Assembly (NCBI RefSeq): GCF_002007105.1
Contig: NZ_MVBC01000002.1
Coordinates: 124,001 to 188,000, forward strand
DNA length: 64,000 nt
From: Hymenobacter sp. CRA2
Lineage (GTDB): Bacteria > Bacteroidota > Bacteroidia > Cytophagales > Hymenobacteraceae
Direction of reading: 5' to 3'
Made by a program: the position numbers and the translations under genes. The notes beneath the pieces were generated by a model that had not been told where the DNA came from, made no database searches, and saw only the letters and a list, made by a program, of their open reading frames with translations. Below are positions 35,613 to 45,124 of the stretch, in pieces (the first letter of the stretch is position 1; every line of letters starts with the position of its first letter).

Positions 35613-36479
35613 ATGATAGCCCGCACCCTGCGTTTACTGCTCCTCTTCAACATTCCTTTGGCCGCGGCGGCCCAGCATCTGGCGGGCCGCGTGGTAGCGG
35701 CCGGCTCCGAGCAGCCCGTGCCCTTTGCCACCGTCGGCATCAAAGGCCAGCCCGTAGGCACCACCGCCGACGAAGCGGGCCGGTTTGCATTTGCCCCCGC
35801 GGCCAGCCTGTCCGCTACCGATTCGGTGGTGATTTCCTGCGTGGGCTACCGCTCCCTGCGCCTGCCCGCGGCCGCGCTGCGGCAGGCCGGCGCCACGTAT
35901 CTGCTGACGCCCGTCGTGCAGACCCTGCGCGAGGTGCAGGTGCGCCACGGCCAGGTGCGCCCCGCCACCCTGGGCGGCAAAGTGGAGCGCGGCACGGCGC
36001 ATTGGAACACCGCCATCCGCGACGTATCGGCCGTGGGCGCCGACGAACGGGGCTGGGAAGTGGCCACCGTGCTGCCCGTGCGCCGCAGCTGCTACCTCGA
36101 CGGCTTCAACCTGTACATCGAAGAAAACCAGTTTCGCCAGATCCGCCTGCGCTTCATGCTCTACGCCGTGGAGCACGGCCAGCCCACCCGGCTGCTGCTC
36201 ACCGACGACATTCAATTCATGATTCCGAGCCAGCAAACCGGCTGGACGAACGTCGACCTGCGCGGCTACAACCTGCACCTGGAGCGCGGCCAGACCGTGG
36301 CCGCCGGCATTCAGTGGCTGCAGGGCGAACCGCTCACGGCCCAGAGTCACCGCTTCGGCGGGCCCGCTACTTTTCCGGCCCTGGGCCACCGCACGCTGGT
36401 CCGCGACAAAAGCGAGGCCCGGTGGCGCTCCTACCCCGCCAACGCCGGCATGTACCTCGACGTGCAGGAATACGACTAA
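35613..36479 (+). CDS. Secreted carboxypeptidase-regulatory-like protein (paralogue A)
   Basis: 288 residues. Signal peptide (MIARTLRLLLLFNIPLAAAA), then a carboxypeptidase regulatory-like beta-sandwich (LAGRVVAAGSEQPVPFATVGI, TTADEAGRFAF, SVVISCVGYRSL) to about residue 110. The C-terminal 170 residues (VRPATLGGK, GWEVATVLPV, FRQIRLRFMLYAVEHG, TDDIQFMI, GWTNVDLRGYNLHLERGQTVAAGIQWLQGE) form a second beta-rich domain shared with the genes at 36552 and 38449. No TonB-dependent barrel follows, unlike SusC proteins. AACCTTTG just upstream may be a -7 box. Function unknown. Confidence 0.75.
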   Translation: MIARTLRLLLLFNIPLAAAAQHLAGRVVAAGSEQPVPFATVGIKGQPVGTTADEAGRFAFAPAASLSATDSVVISCVGYRSLRLPAAALRQAGATYLLTPVVQTLREVQVRHGQVRPATLGGKVERGTAHWNTAIRDVSAVGADERGWEVATVLPVRRSCYLDGFNLYIEENQFRQIRLRFMLYAVEHGQPTRLLLTDDIQFMIPSQQTGWTNVDLRGYNLHLERGQTVAAGIQWLQGEPLTAQSHRFGGPATFPALGHRTLVRDKSEARWRSYPANAGMYLDVQEYD

Positions 36480-36515
36480 GCGCCGAACCGGCTGGCAATA
36501 GCTTCCCGCAAGCGT

Positions 36516-36523
36516 TACCTTTG
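36516..36523 (+). promoter_or_regulatory. -7 box upstream of paralogue B
   Basis: TACCTTTG, a full TAnnTTTG match, 28 bases before the TTG start at 36552. It suggests that the gene has its own promoter. Confidence 0.55.
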
Positions 36524-36551
36524 ATAAACACGCGTTGCTAGCTTTATCCAG

Positions 36552-37460
36552 TTGTTTACTTTCCGTCGATTCTTCCGGCTTAGTGGGTTTCCCGCTGCCT
36601 CGGTTTATCCACTTATTGCGAGCGGCTTGCTTAGCGTCAGCGCCTTAAGCACCCGTGCCCAAACCGCACCCGCGCCCCTCGAAGGCCAGGTGCTCAACGC
36701 CCGCACCGGGCAGCCCGTGCCCTTTGCCACGCTGGGCGTGCCGCGCCGGGGCCTCGGCACCGTGGCCGACGAGCAGGGCCGCTACCTGCTGCGCCTGCCC
36801 GCCGGCTCGGCCGATACCCTGATTATCACCAGCGTCGGCTTCTCGCGCGAAGTAGTGCCGCCCGCGGTCCTGGCCGCTGGGCAGCGCGTGTTTCGGCTCA
36901 TGCCCCAGGAGCAGCTTATCGACAATGTGGTGGTGGCCCACCGTGCGGTGCACCCCGCTACCCTCGGCCGCAAGCAGGACAAGGGCGACATCCGCTGGCT
37001 GGCCGGCAGCAGCGGCAAGCAGACCGTCGACGACGAATGGGGCTGGGAGCTGGGCACCGTGCTCCGGCCGAAACGCCCCGCGCTGCTGGAGGAATTCCAC
37101 GTGTTCTTGTTCGACAACCGCTACGAGCGGCTGCGCTTCCGCCTCAACCTCTACGCCCTCGAAAACGGCCGGCCCGGCCGCGCCCTCCTTGCCCAGGACA
37201 TCCAGCTTACCAGCGCCGCGCTGCAGAAGGGTTGGCTGAGCGTTGACCTGCGCCCCTACCACATTTCGCTCGACGCCCAGCCGGTGGTGGCCACCATTCA
37301 GTGGCTGCAAAGCGAGACAACCAAGCCCGAAAACAAGTACTTCAGCATCCCCGTCAAGCGCCAGCCCAAGCAGACCATGGTGGAGCGCGAAAACAGCCAG
37401 GCCCTCTGGACGCTGCACCCCATGCAGCCCAGCCTGTACTTCGATCTGCTGATGGAGTAG
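36552..37460 (+). CDS. Secreted carboxypeptidase-regulatory-like protein (paralogue B)
   Basis: 302 residues from a TTG start. A hydrophobic leader (VYPLIASGLLSVSALSTRAQ) precedes the regulatory-like domain (LEGQVLNARTGQPVPFATLG, GTVADEQGRYLL, LIITSVGFSREV) and the same C-terminal domain as paralogue A: VHPATLGRK, WGWELGTVL, ERLRFRLNLYALENG, AQDIQLT, GWLSVDLRPYHISLDAQPVVATIQWLQSE. The start is uncertain because the leader is long; no ATG occurs before the hydrophobic part. Function unknown. Confidence 0.72.
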   Translation: MFTFRRFFRLSGFPAASVYPLIASGLLSVSALSTRAQTAPAPLEGQVLNARTGQPVPFATLGVPRRGLGTVADEQGRYLLRLPAGSADTLIITSVGFSREVVPPAVLAAGQRVFRLMPQEQLIDNVVVAHRAVHPATLGRKQDKGDIRWLAGSSGKQTVDDEWGWELGTVLRPKRPALLEEFHVFLFDNRYERLRFRLNLYALENGRPGRALLAQDIQLTSAALQKGWLSVDLRPYHISLDAQPVVATIQWLQSETTKPENKYFSIPVKRQPKQTMVERENSQALWTLHPMQPSLYFDLLME

Positions 37461-37549
37461 CCGGTTTACCGGGCGGCCGAAACCGAAGCGCCGTAGACAG
37501 GCTGGCCTTTATCGCGCAACTTGCCGCCGCGTCCCTTACCTGCCCGCTT

Positions 37550-38293
37550 ATGCGCCCTGCCGACACCCGCCACCGCGGCCCCCACCCCGCCGACGTCGAA
37601 CTGTTTGCGCCCCGCTGGCTGCCCGAGCTACGCCGCGCCGTGGCCGAAATGTCTTGGCTGCTGACGCGCGGCTACCCGCCGGGCGGCACCCTCAAGCTGG
37701 TCGGCGACCGGTATGCCCTCACCGAGCGGCAGCGCTGGGCCGTAGGGCGTGCCGCCTGCACCGACGAGCAGTACACGGGCCGCACCGCCAAGCAATTGCC
37801 CGCCGCCGGCCTCGGCGGCCGCCCCGTCGCCATCGACGGCTTCAACCTGCTCATCATCCTCGAAACGGCCCTGAGCGGCGGCGTGGTGCTGCGCGGCCGC
37901 GACACGGCCCTGCGCGACCTGTCCAGCATCCACGGCACCTACCGGGCGGTGCAGGAAACCGACCGCGCCATCCGCCTCGCGGCCGCCGCGCTGCTGCCCC
38001 TCAACCCCGGTCCTATCCGCTGGTTGCTCGATCAGCCCGTATCCAACAGCGGCCGCCTCGCCGCCCGCCTGCGCGACCTGGGCCCGGAACTCGGCTTGCC
38101 CTGGACGGCCGAAGTCGTGATGAACCCCGACCACGTGCTGGCCAGCACCACCGATATCGTCGTGACGTCCGATTCGGTGGTACTGGACCGCGCCGGGAGC
38201 TGGCTCAACCTGGCTGCCTTGGCGCTGGAAGCCGCGCCGCCGCGCTGGCTGCTGGACTTTGCCCAGCCCGACACGGACATTCCCCTCGCCTAG
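37550..38293 (+). CDS. DUF434 domain-containing protein
   Basis: 247 residues. The pattern GPHPADVELFAPRWLPELRRAVAEM, LLTRGY, KLVGDRYALTERQRWAVGR, VAIDGFNLLIILETALSGG, LSSIHGTYRAV and DQPVSNSGRLAARL matches DUF434 proteins, whose DGFN and PVSNSGR motifs suggest a PIN-like or nucleotide-related fold. No signal peptide, so cytoplasmic. It sits between secreted paralogues B and C, which makes it an unlikely functional partner. ATG at 37550 is chosen. Function unknown. Confidence 0.85.
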   Translation: MRPADTRHRGPHPADVELFAPRWLPELRRAVAEMSWLLTRGYPPGGTLKLVGDRYALTERQRWAVGRAACTDEQYTGRTAKQLPAAGLGGRPVAIDGFNLLIILETALSGGVVLRGRDTALRDLSSIHGTYRAVQETDRAIRLAAAALLPLNPGPIRWLLDQPVSNSGRLAARLRDLGPELGLPWTAEVVMNPDHVLASTTDIVVTSDSVVLDRAGSWLNLAALALEAAPPRWLLDFAQPDTDIPLA

Positions 38294-38448
38294 TGAATTC
38301 CACCACCCCTGGGCCGCTCACCCGAGCGGGATTTGAGCTATAGCATCATCCGAGGCCCCTCAGCCGCAGGTTTTACCTCTCTTACTCAACCGCTTTCGGC
38401 ACCCGGCTTCATGACTGCGCGCAGCTGTTGCAACCGTTCACTTCCCGA

Positions 38449-39360
38449 ATGGGCTCCTTTCTGCGTACCCTTCATCTTAGTTATTCGATGCTGATTTCCT
38501 GGATTTATTCCTCCAGCAGCGCGGCGCTGCTTGCCGCGTTGGCCTTCCCTCCCCAACAATCCCAAACCCAGGTGCTCGACGCCAGCACCGGCGCCCCCAT
38601 ACCCTACGCCTCCATCGGGGTCCAATTCAAGCCCGTCGGCACCGTAGCCGATGCCACCGGCCGCTTCGCCCCGCAAGCCCTGGCTGCCGCTCAGCCCGCC
38701 GACACCGTGCTGGTGACCTGCGTCGGCTATGCGCCCCAAAAGCTCCTGGCTAGCCAACTAGCCGATCTGCCCGCGGTCCGGCTAACGCCACAGCCGCACG
38801 CGCTCAGCGGCGTCACCGTCCGCGCCAGCGCCTGGAAACGCCAGCGCGTAGGCCACGAGGGCTCGTTCAGCTTTACGCACTACAATTTCCACCTCAACGG
38901 CGACGCCGAGCCCGCCCGCAAGCTGGGCCGCGAAGTGGGCACGGTACTGGCCCTGCGTCCCCAAAGCGAGTTGGAAGACGTGCACTTCTACGTCGGCAAT
39001 AACTCCTTCCGCGGCGTGCGCCTGCGCCTGAACGTGCGCGCCCTCGACGCCGACGACAACCCCGCCGCCTCGCTCCTCACCCAGGACATTCACTACCAGT
39101 TGCCCGACGGTGCCAAAGGCTGGCAGCACCTCGACCTGCGCCCCTACCGCGTGCAGACGGGCCAGAACGACCGGGTAGCCGTGACCCTGGAGTGGATCGA
39201 CGGCGCCCCCGACCCCGCCCGCGACTGGCAGGTGCTGCTGATGCCCGCTCCGCTAAACCCGCTGCACCGCATGGTCTACCGCGACAAATCCGCGGACCAA
39301 TGGCACAGCCTGCGCGCCAGCCTGAGTTTGTACGTCACGGCCGTGAGCCCGCGGGACTAA
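38449..39360 (+). CDS. Secreted carboxypeptidase-regulatory-like protein (paralogue C)
   Basis: 303 residues from the ATG at 38449 (or 290 from 38488). Leader WIYSSSSAALLAALAFPPQ, then QTQVLDASTGAPIPYASIGVQ, GTVADATGRFAP and VLVTCVGYAPQKL of the regulatory-like domain. The C-terminal domain again carries REVGTVLAL, FRGVRLRLNVRALDADD, TQDIHYQL, GWQHLDLRPYRVQTGQNDRVAVTLEWIDG. It is the most divergent of the three copies and lacks the PATLG motif at the domain border. Function unknown. Confidence 0.72.
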   Translation: MGSFLRTLHLSYSMLISWIYSSSSAALLAALAFPPQQSQTQVLDASTGAPIPYASIGVQFKPVGTVADATGRFAPQALAAAQPADTVLVTCVGYAPQKLLASQLADLPAVRLTPQPHALSGVTVRASAWKRQRVGHEGSFSFTHYNFHLNGDAEPARKLGREVGTVLALRPQSELEDVHFYVGNNSFRGVRLRLNVRALDADDNPAASLLTQDIHYQLPDGAKGWQHLDLRPYRVQTGQNDRVAVTLEWIDGAPDPARDWQVLLMPAPLNPLHRMVYRDKSADQWHSLRASLSLYVTAVSPRD

Positions 39361-39463
39361 TCGAGGGCCGTATGCGCCGGAAATAGTCCGGGCTGGCCCG
39401 CTCTGGCTGACGTCAGCCGACAGCCGCTTATTAGGTATTGTAGTCCACCCACGTGTTTCACCG

Positions 39464-39471
39464 TATCTTTA
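39464..39471 (+). promoter_or_regulatory. -7 box immediately before the Uma2 gene
   Basis: TATCTTTA (one mismatch to TAnnTTTG) ends four bases before the ATG at 39476, implying a leaderless or nearly leaderless mRNA. Confidence 0.4.
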
Positions 39472-39475
39472 GCCT

Positions 39476-40078
39476 ATGCGTAATTCCCTCGAATCTGGTG
39501 GCATCCTGCTGGGCGGCTCCTACCTGGAGCGCATGAGCGACGACGAATTCTTCGACTTCTGTCAGCAGCACCCCGACCTGCGCATCGAGCGCACCGCCCA
39601 TCACGAAATCCTGCTTATGTCGCCCACCGGCAGCCGCTCCGGCAAACGAAATTTTCGCCTTAACTTCCAGCTCGGTAAATGGTGGGAACACCACCAGGAG
39701 CTGGGCGAAGCGTTTGACTCCAACACTGGCTTCCGACTGCCTGACACCTCTATCCTCTCGCCCGACGCCTCTTGGGTATCGGCTGATAAGTGGAATGCCC
39801 TCACGCCGGAGCAGCAGGACAAGTTCGCTCCTCTGTGCCCGGAGTTCGTGGTAGAGCTGAAATCCAACACCGATTCGATCAAAGCCCTGCAAGCCAAGAT
39901 GCACGACTGGCTGCGCAACGGCGCCCGGCTGGCCTGGCTGCTCGACCCAGACACCGAAACGGCCTTTATCTACCGCCCCGGCCAGCCCGAGCCCGAAACA
40001 GTGCAGGGCTTCGATAACGAGCTGTCCGGCGAAGCGGTGCTGCCCGGCTTCCGGCTGCGGCTTTCGGAGCTGCGGTGA
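39476..40078 (+). CDS. Uma2 family (DUF820) putative endonuclease
   Basis: 200 residues. The Uma2 plan is clear: YLERMSDDEFFDFCQQHPDLRIERTAHHEILLMSPTGSRSG, then LPDTSILSPDASWVS, CPEFVVELKSNTDSI and a C-terminal LPGFRLRLSELR. The Asp in SPDASW and the ExK pair in VELKS form the PD-(D/E)XK active site. Uma2 proteins are abundant in cyanobacteria and some Bacteroidota, often in mobile contexts; their role is unproven. It is the first of several nuclease-like genes here. Confidence 0.9.
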   Translation: MRNSLESGGILLGGSYLERMSDDEFFDFCQQHPDLRIERTAHHEILLMSPTGSRSGKRNFRLNFQLGKWWEHHQELGEAFDSNTGFRLPDTSILSPDASWVSADKWNALTPEQQDKFAPLCPEFVVELKSNTDSIKALQAKMHDWLRNGARLAWLLDPDTETAFIYRPGQPEPETVQGFDNELSGEAVLPGFRLRLSELR

Positions 40079-40083
40079 GGCTG

Positions 40084-40596
40084 TTACAGTCGAACGATTT
40101 TCAAATCACCAGTCCGCCAAACATCAGTATCCCACCATAAAACATCCTGAAGGTCACGTACATCTTCTGGGAAGCGCTGACCATAAGCAGAGCCGTCTGT
40201 TCGACACCACTGGGATACAAAGCATATTGGCTGAGCCGGATAGTATGCTTTCTTCTTTTCGTTAAGCTCCGGTTGCCAGAATGATATCAGGCAGGTTTCA
40301 GTCCTCTCCAACAGGCTTCGGTCAAATTTGGCAGGGTATATAATCTGGCCGAGCCAGATTTTCAGGTTAGCCTCTCTGATTTCCTGCTTTTTATGATGCT
40401 TCTCATTTATCCGCGTTCTAAATTTTCCCTCCGTGATTCCACAATACAACGCCTTATCTGTTGATGCACGGCTGTATCTTTTTTTCCCAGTCAAAAGATA
40501 TAAGCCATTGCCATCTGGTAATTCCTGGATTTGCTCATAGGTATAAGGGCCTTTCCAACGCAACACTACCGTTTCAAGAACTTCGCTGTTTTCCAT
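40084..40596 (-). CDS. GIY-YIG nuclease-like protein, AT-rich
   Basis: 170 residues. The GIY-YIG elements are GLY (31-33), YCG (51-53), Arg60/Arg62 (KFRTRI) and the metal-binding Glu100 in LLERTETCLISFWQPELN, a typical LE..LI....P.LN ending. The function could be DNA cleavage in a defence or mobile context. The gene is clearly less GC-rich than the Uma2 and mutase genes around it, a sign of transfer. ATG at 40596 (MENSEVLETVVLRW) is preferred over the one at 40638. It converges closely on the Uma2 gene (5-base gap). Confidence 0.75.
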   Translation of the reverse strand: MENSEVLETVVLRWKGPYTYEQIQELPDGNGLYLLTGKKRYSRASTDKALYCGITEGKFRTRINEKHHKKQEIREANLKIWLGQIIYPAKFDRSLLERTETCLISFWQPELNEKKKAYYPAQPICFVSQWCRTDGSAYGQRFPEDVRDLQDVLWWDTDVWRTGDLKIVRL

Positions 40597-40643
40597 AAGA
40601 TATACTTTGCCACTAATATAGGAATTAGTGCCTAACACTCGTT

Positions 40644-40675
40644 AGCCCCGCGTGTCACCCCACCGGGGCTTTTTC
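40644..40675 (+). terminator. Terminator-like hairpin without an obvious upstream gene
   Basis: AGCCCCG and CGGGGCT arms followed by TTTTTCG on the plus strand, between the divergent GIY-YIG and mutase genes. It may be left over from a gene displaced by the insertion of the GIY-YIG gene. Confidence 0.4.
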
Positions 40676-40715
40676 GTACTTTAGCCGCCCATTTCCCACT
40701 CGTTCGGAATCTACC

Positions 40716-43700
40716 ATGCACCCAGCTCCCGTAGCTCCCTATAAACCCCAGAACCACGTCCGCATCGTCACGGCGGCCGCGCTGTTCGACGGCCACGACG
40801 CGGCCATCAACATCATGCGCCGCATCATCCAGGCCAGCGGCGCCGAGGTCATTCACCTTGGCCACAACCGCTCGGTGCAGGAAATCGTGGACTGCGCCAT
40901 CCAGGAAGACGCCCAGGCCATTGCCATTACCTCCTACCAGGGCGGCCACAACGAGTTCTTCAAGTACATGCACGACCTGCTGCAGGAGCGCGGCGCGGGT
41001 CACATCAAAATCTTCGGCGGCGGCGGCGGCGTGATTCTGCCCGCCGAAATCGAGGAGCTGCAGGGCTACGGCATCACCCGTATCTACTCGCCCGACGACG
41101 GCCGCGCCATGGGCCTGCAGGGCATGATCAACGACCTGCTCGAAAAAGCCGACTTCCCCACGGGCCAGAACCTGAACGGCGAAGCCGGCCACGTCAAGGA
41201 AAAAGACGCCCGCTCGCTGGGCCGCCTGATTTCGGCCGCCGAAAACTTCCCCGACGAGTTCGAGCGCGTGAAAGGCCAGCTCATTGCCGATTTCCAGAAG
41301 GCGGAGTTCGGCAGCGACCAGCGCATCAACGCGGCTTCGTCCTCGCCCAAGAAAGCCCCCATCCTCGGCATCACCGGCACCGGCGGCGCCGGTAAGTCGA
41401 GTTTGGTGGATGAGCTGGTGCGCCGCTTCCTGCTCGACTTCCCCGACAAGACCATTGCCATCATCTCGGTCGACCCGAGCAAGCGCAAGACCGGCGGCGC
41501 CCTACTCGGGGACCGTATCCGGATGAATGCCATCAACAACCCGCGCGTGTACATGCGCAGCCTGGCCACTCGCCAGAGCAACCTCGCCCTCTCGCGCTAC
41601 GTGCAGGACGCGGTGGACGTGGTGCGCGCCGCCGACTTCGACCTCATCATCCTCGAAACCTCGGGCATCGGGCAGTCCGACACCGAAATCATCGAGCACA
41701 GCGACGCCAGCCTGTACGTGATGACGCCCGAGTACGGGGCGGCCACGCAGCTGGAGAAAATCGACATGCTCGACTTCGCCGACGTCATTGCGCTCAACAA
41801 ATTTGACAAGCGCGGTGCCCAGGATGCGCTGCGCGACGTACGCAAGCAGTACCAGCGCAACCACCAGCTCTGGGAAACCAAGCTGGACGAGCTGCCCGTG
41901 TTCGGCACCATCGCCTCGCAGTTCAACGACCCGGGCATGAACCGCCTGTACCGGGCCGTGCTCAGCACCATTGAGCGCAAAACCGGGGCAGCCTTCCTGT
42001 CCCACCTCGAAACCTCGGAGGAACAAAGCGAGAAGGTGTATATCATTCCGCCCCACCGCACGCGTTACCTCTCCGAAATCACCGAAACCATCCGCCAATA
42101 TGACCAGTGGGCCGATAAACAAGCCGAAACCGCTCAGCAGCTCTACGGACTCCGCCAAAGCCTTGACGCCGTCCGGAGCCTTGGCGCCGCAAACGGAACC
42201 GGGGGGAGCAGCCGCGACGGACTCCAGCCCGATCAGCTCACAGCCGGCCTGGAGAAAACCTTCGAGGAAATCAAACTCCGGCTGGACGGGCAAAACTGGA
42301 AACTCCTGGAAACCTGGCCGCAAAAGGTAGCCGCCTACAAAGCCCCGGAGTTCGTGTTTAAGGTGCGCGACAAGGAAATCCGCATCAAGACGCACTCCGA
42401 AACCCTCTCCCACCTGCAAGTGCCCAAGGTGGCCACCCCGCGCTACACCGCCTGGGGCGACCTGCTCAAGTGGATGCTGCAGGAAAACGTGCCCGGCGAG
42501 TTTCCCTACACCGCCGGCGTGTTCCCCTTCAAGCGCGAGGGCGAAGACCCCACCCGCATGTTCGCCGGCGAAGGCGGCCCGGAGCGCACCAACCGCCGCT
42601 TCCACTACGTGTCGGCCGGCCTGCCCGCCAAGCGCCTGAGCACCGCGTTTGACTCGGTGACGCTCTACGGCGAAGACCCCGACCACCGTCCCGACATCTA
42701 CGGCAAAATCGGCAACGCCGGGGTGAGCATCTGCTGCCTCGACGACGCCAAGAAGCTCTACTCCGGCTTCAACCTCGCCGACCCGGTTACGTCGGTGTCG
42801 ATGACCATCAACGGCCCCGCCGCCCAGCTGGCCGCCTTCTTCATGAACGCGGCCATCGACCAGCAGTGCGAGCTGTACATCAAGGAGCACGGCCTGGAAG
42901 CGGAAGTCAACCAGAAAATCGACGCTATCTACCGGGAGCTGGGCCAGGAGCGCCCGCGCTACCAGGGCCAGCTGCCCGAGGGCAACGACGGCCTGGGCCT
43001 GATGCTGCTGGGCGTGACCGGCGACCAGGTGCTGCCGGCCGAAGTGTACGGGCCCATCAAAGCGCGCACGCTGAGCCAGGTGCGCGGCACCGTGCAGGCC
43101 GACATCCTGAAGGAAGACCAGGCCCAGAACACCTGCATCTTCAGCACCGAGTTTGCCCTGCGTCTCATGGGCGACGTGCAGGAGTATTTTATCAAGGAGA
43201 AGGTCCGCAACTTCTACTCGGTCTCGATTTCGGGCTACCACATTGCCGAGGCCGGCGCCAACCCCATCACCCAGCTGGCCCTCACGCTCTCGAACGGCTT
43301 TACCTTCGTGGAGTACTACGTGAGCCGGGGCATGGACGTGAACGACTTCGCGCCCAACCTCTCCTTCTTCTTCTCCAACGGCATGGACCCCGAGTACGCC
43401 GTGATGGGCCGCGTGGCGCGCCGCATCTGGGCCAAGGCCATGAAGCTGAAGTACGGGGCCAATGCCCGCTCGCAGATGCTGAAGTACCACATCCAGACCT
43501 CGGGCCGCTCCCTGCACGCCCAGGAAATCGACTTCAACGACATCCGCACCACGCTGCAGGCGCTGTACGCCATCTACGACAACTGCAACTCGCTGCACAC
43601 CAACGCCTACGACGAGGCCATTACCACGCCCACGGAGGAATCGGTGCGCCGGGCCATGGCCATTCAGCTCATCATCAACCGGGAGCTGGGCCTGGCCCGC

Positions 43701-44183
43701 AACGAAAACCCCATCCAGGGCTCCTTCATCATCGAGGAGCTGACCGACCTGGTGGAGGAAGCCGTGATGCTGGAGTTTGACCGCATCACCGAGCGCGGCG
43801 GCGTGCTGGGCGCCATGGAAACCATGTACCAGCGCGGCAAAATCCAGGAGGAAAGCCTGTACTACGAGATGCAGAAGCACACCGGCGAGCTGCCCATCAT
43901 CGGCGTGAATACCTTCCTCTCCTCCAAAGGCTCGCCCACGGTGCAGCCGGCCGAGGTTATCCGCGCCACCGAGGAGGAAAAGCAGTACCAAATCACGATG
44001 CTGCAGGCCCTGCACGCCCGCAACCGCGACAAAGCTGAAGAAGCCCTGAAGCGCCTGCAGCAGGTGGCCGTGCAAAACGGCAACCTCTTCGAGGAGCTGA
44101 TGGAAACGGTGAAGTCCTGCTCCCTCGGCCAGATTACCAACGCCCTGTTCGAAGTAGGCGGCCAGTACCGGCGGAATATGTAA
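40716..44183 (+). CDS. icmF: Fused isobutyryl-CoA mutase (B12-dependent acyl-CoA mutase with GTPase chaperone)
   Basis: 1155 residues in one chain. Domain 1 (about 1-150) binds cobalamin: [11 protein letters not shown] with His27 as lower ligand. Domain 2 (about 210-460) is a MeaI/ArgK-type GTPase with Walker [10 protein letters not shown] at 221-229, [17 protein letters not shown] and NKFDKRG. Domain 3 (about 560-1120) is the mutase barrel: [38 protein letters not shown]. This is the IcmF fusion, in which the G domain loads and protects the B12 mutase; it interconverts isobutyryl- and n-butyryl-CoA. Phe616 in TRMFAGEG fits isobutyryl rather than methylmalonyl specificity (inference). The gene has normal high GC between two AT-rich acquisitions. 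Confidence 0.95.
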   Translation: MHPAPVAPYKPQNHVRIVTAAALFDGHDAAINIMRRIIQASGAEVIHLGHNRSVQEIVDCAIQEDAQAIAITSYQGGHNEFFKYMHDLLQERGAGHIKIFGGGGGVILPAEIEELQGYGITRIYSPDDGRAMGLQGMINDLLEKADFPTGQNLNGEAGHVKEKDARSLGRLISAAENFPDEFERVKGQLIADFQKAEFGSDQRINAASSSPKKAPILGITGTGGAGKSSLVDELVRRFLLDFPDKTIAIISVDPSKRKTGGALLGDRIRMNAINNPRVYMRSLATRQSNLALSRYVQDAVDVVRAADFDLIILETSGIGQSDTEIIEHSDASLYVMTPEYGAATQLEKIDMLDFADVIALNKFDKRGAQDALRDVRKQYQRNHQLWETKLDELPVFGTIASQFNDPGMNRLYRAVLSTIERKTGAAFLSHLETSEEQSEKVYIIPPHRTRYLSEITETIRQYDQWADKQAETAQQLYGLRQSLDAVRSLGAANGTGGSSRDGLQPDQLTAGLEKTFEEIKLRLDGQNWKLLETWPQKVAAYKAPEFVFKVRDKEIRIKTHSETLSHLQVPKVATPRYTAWGDLLKWMLQENVPGEFPYTAGVFPFKREGEDPTRMFAGEGGPERTNRRFHYVSAGLPAKRLSTAFDSVTLYGEDPDHRPDIYGKIGNAGVSICCLDDAKKLYSGFNLADPVTSVSMTINGPAAQLAAFFMNAAIDQQCELYIKEHGLEAEVNQKIDAIYRELGQERPRYQGQLPEGNDGLGLMLLGVTGDQVLPAEVYGPIKARTLSQVRGTVQADILKEDQAQNTCIFSTEFALRLMGDVQEYFIKEKVRNFYSVSISGYHIAEAGANPITQLALTLSNGFTFVEYYVSRGMDVNDFAPNLSFFFSNGMDPEYAVMGRVARRIWAKAMKLKYGANARSQMLKYHIQTSGRSLHAQEIDFNDIRTTLQALYAIYDNCNSLHTNAYDEAITTPTEESVRRAMAIQLIINRELGLARNENPIQGSFIIEELTDLVEEAVMLEFDRITERGGVLGAMETMYQRGKIQEESLYYEMQKHTGELPIIGVNTFLSSKGSPTVQPAEVIRATEEEKQYQITMLQALHARNRDKAEEALKRLQQVAVQNGNLFEELMETVKSCSLGQITNALFEVGGQYRRNM

Positions 44184-44211
44184 GCTGAGGCGGCTGCTTT
44201 GCCATATAATA

Positions 44212-44268
44212 AGCCGAGTATACTTGTTATCTTGCATATCCAGCAAGATGGCTAGTATGCTCGGCTTC
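44212..44268 (+). terminator. Long hairpin at the icmF / Hachiman boundary
   Basis: Outer arms AAGCCGAGTATAC and GTATGCTCGGCTT (one mismatch) enclose inner arms ATCTTGC and GCAAGAT. CTAGTTTTTAG follows. It probably terminates the icmF transcript and marks the point where composition turns AT-rich. Confidence 0.6.
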
Positions 44269-44336
44269 TAGTTTTTAGATAGTACAGAGCGAAGCCAAGT
44301 GAGTTAAACTTCCCTCCAAATCTTAGTTTTAATAAA

Positions 44337-45122
44337 ATGCCATTCAAGGGAGTGAAAGTAGAAGCAGAGCCTGATTTTACGTTATGTTACGTAGAGGACT
44401 TCTGTATAGAATTCAAAAGAGAAATAAGAAATTGTTTAGCCAAACTATTCAGCGGCGCAGCCAATGTAAATGACAATTCAACTCTTTTTACATATAAGTG
44501 GACTGTTAAGGAATTTTTAGAACGATATAATGGGAAAGATTTAAAGACGAAAAAAGGAATGATAGGCGAATTACTTGCGCACATATTAATAAACAAGCAT
44601 CATTTATTGCTTAAAACAGTATCAATTTTAGCTAACAAGGAAGAGAGAAGCATAAGAAAGGGCTTTGACATTATATATCTCCATGACACTGACAACTCAA
44701 TATGGTATTCGGAAGTCAAGTCTGGAAACAGCAGACTAAAGGACTCGACAACCTATAACCGAGTATTACTAAATCGAGCTAAGACTGGATTAACAAATAC
44801 TCTACTAGAAAATAGTGACTATCGATGGTTTAGTGCAATTGTCGACGCTAGATTAACTTTAGATGGTCCGGATAAAATAAAGGCTAGCGCACTCTTATCT
44901 AATGATTTTCCAAGTAAAGATCTAAGTGTTGGCACAAAGAGGAACGTAATTATAATAACAGTTTTATACCATTGTTTAACGGATAGAATCTTGTCTGATA
45001 ATATAAAAAAATTCCAGAAAAAGCTTATCAAATCAGGTACGTTCCAAAAAAGCATAATCTTTTGCATACAAAAGACGACATACAAGAAAGTTGAACGTTT
45101 TTTGATTAAAGAATCCATTTAG
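44337..45122 (+). CDS. hamA: Hachiman anti-phage system protein HamA (DUF1837 nuclease-like)
   Basis: 261 residues with the HamA/DUF1837 plan: KWTVKEFLERYNGKDLKTKKGMIGELLAHILI, then a GFDIIYLHD strand and IWYSEVKSGNSRLKDS. Candidate active-site residues are Glu78 (GE), Asp111 and the Glu126-x-Lys128 pair (SEVKSG) of a PD-(D/E)XK-like nuclease fold. In characterised Hachiman systems HamA is held inactive by HamB and released to cut DNA on infection. Very AT-rich relative to the chromosome. It ends two bases before hamB (TAG CC ATG), so the two genes are one operon. TAGTTTTA just upstream may be the -7 box. Confidence 0.85.
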   Translation: MPFKGVKVEAEPDFTLCYVEDFCIEFKREIRNCLAKLFSGAANVNDNSTLFTYKWTVKEFLERYNGKDLKTKKGMIGELLAHILINKHHLLLKTVSILANKEERSIRKGFDIIYLHDTDNSIWYSEVKSGNSRLKDSTTYNRVLLNRAKTGLTNTLLENSDYRWFSAIVDARLTLDGPDKIKASALLSNDFPSKDLSVGTKRNVIIITVLYHCLTDRILSDNIKKFQKKLIKSGTFQKSIIFCIQKTTYKKVERFLIKESI

Positions 45123-45124
45123 CC

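Noticed and set aside
35613-39360. SusC/SusD nutrient uptake locus, suggested by the regulatory-like domains
   Set aside because: No TonB-dependent barrel or SusD-like lipoprotein occurs; the proteins are only about 300 residues.
41502-44246. A 914-codon open frame antisense to icmF
   Set aside because: It is the reverse-complement shadow of a GC-rich gene; its translation is His/Val/Ala/Gly-rich without domain motifs, while the sense frame has all motifs of IcmF.
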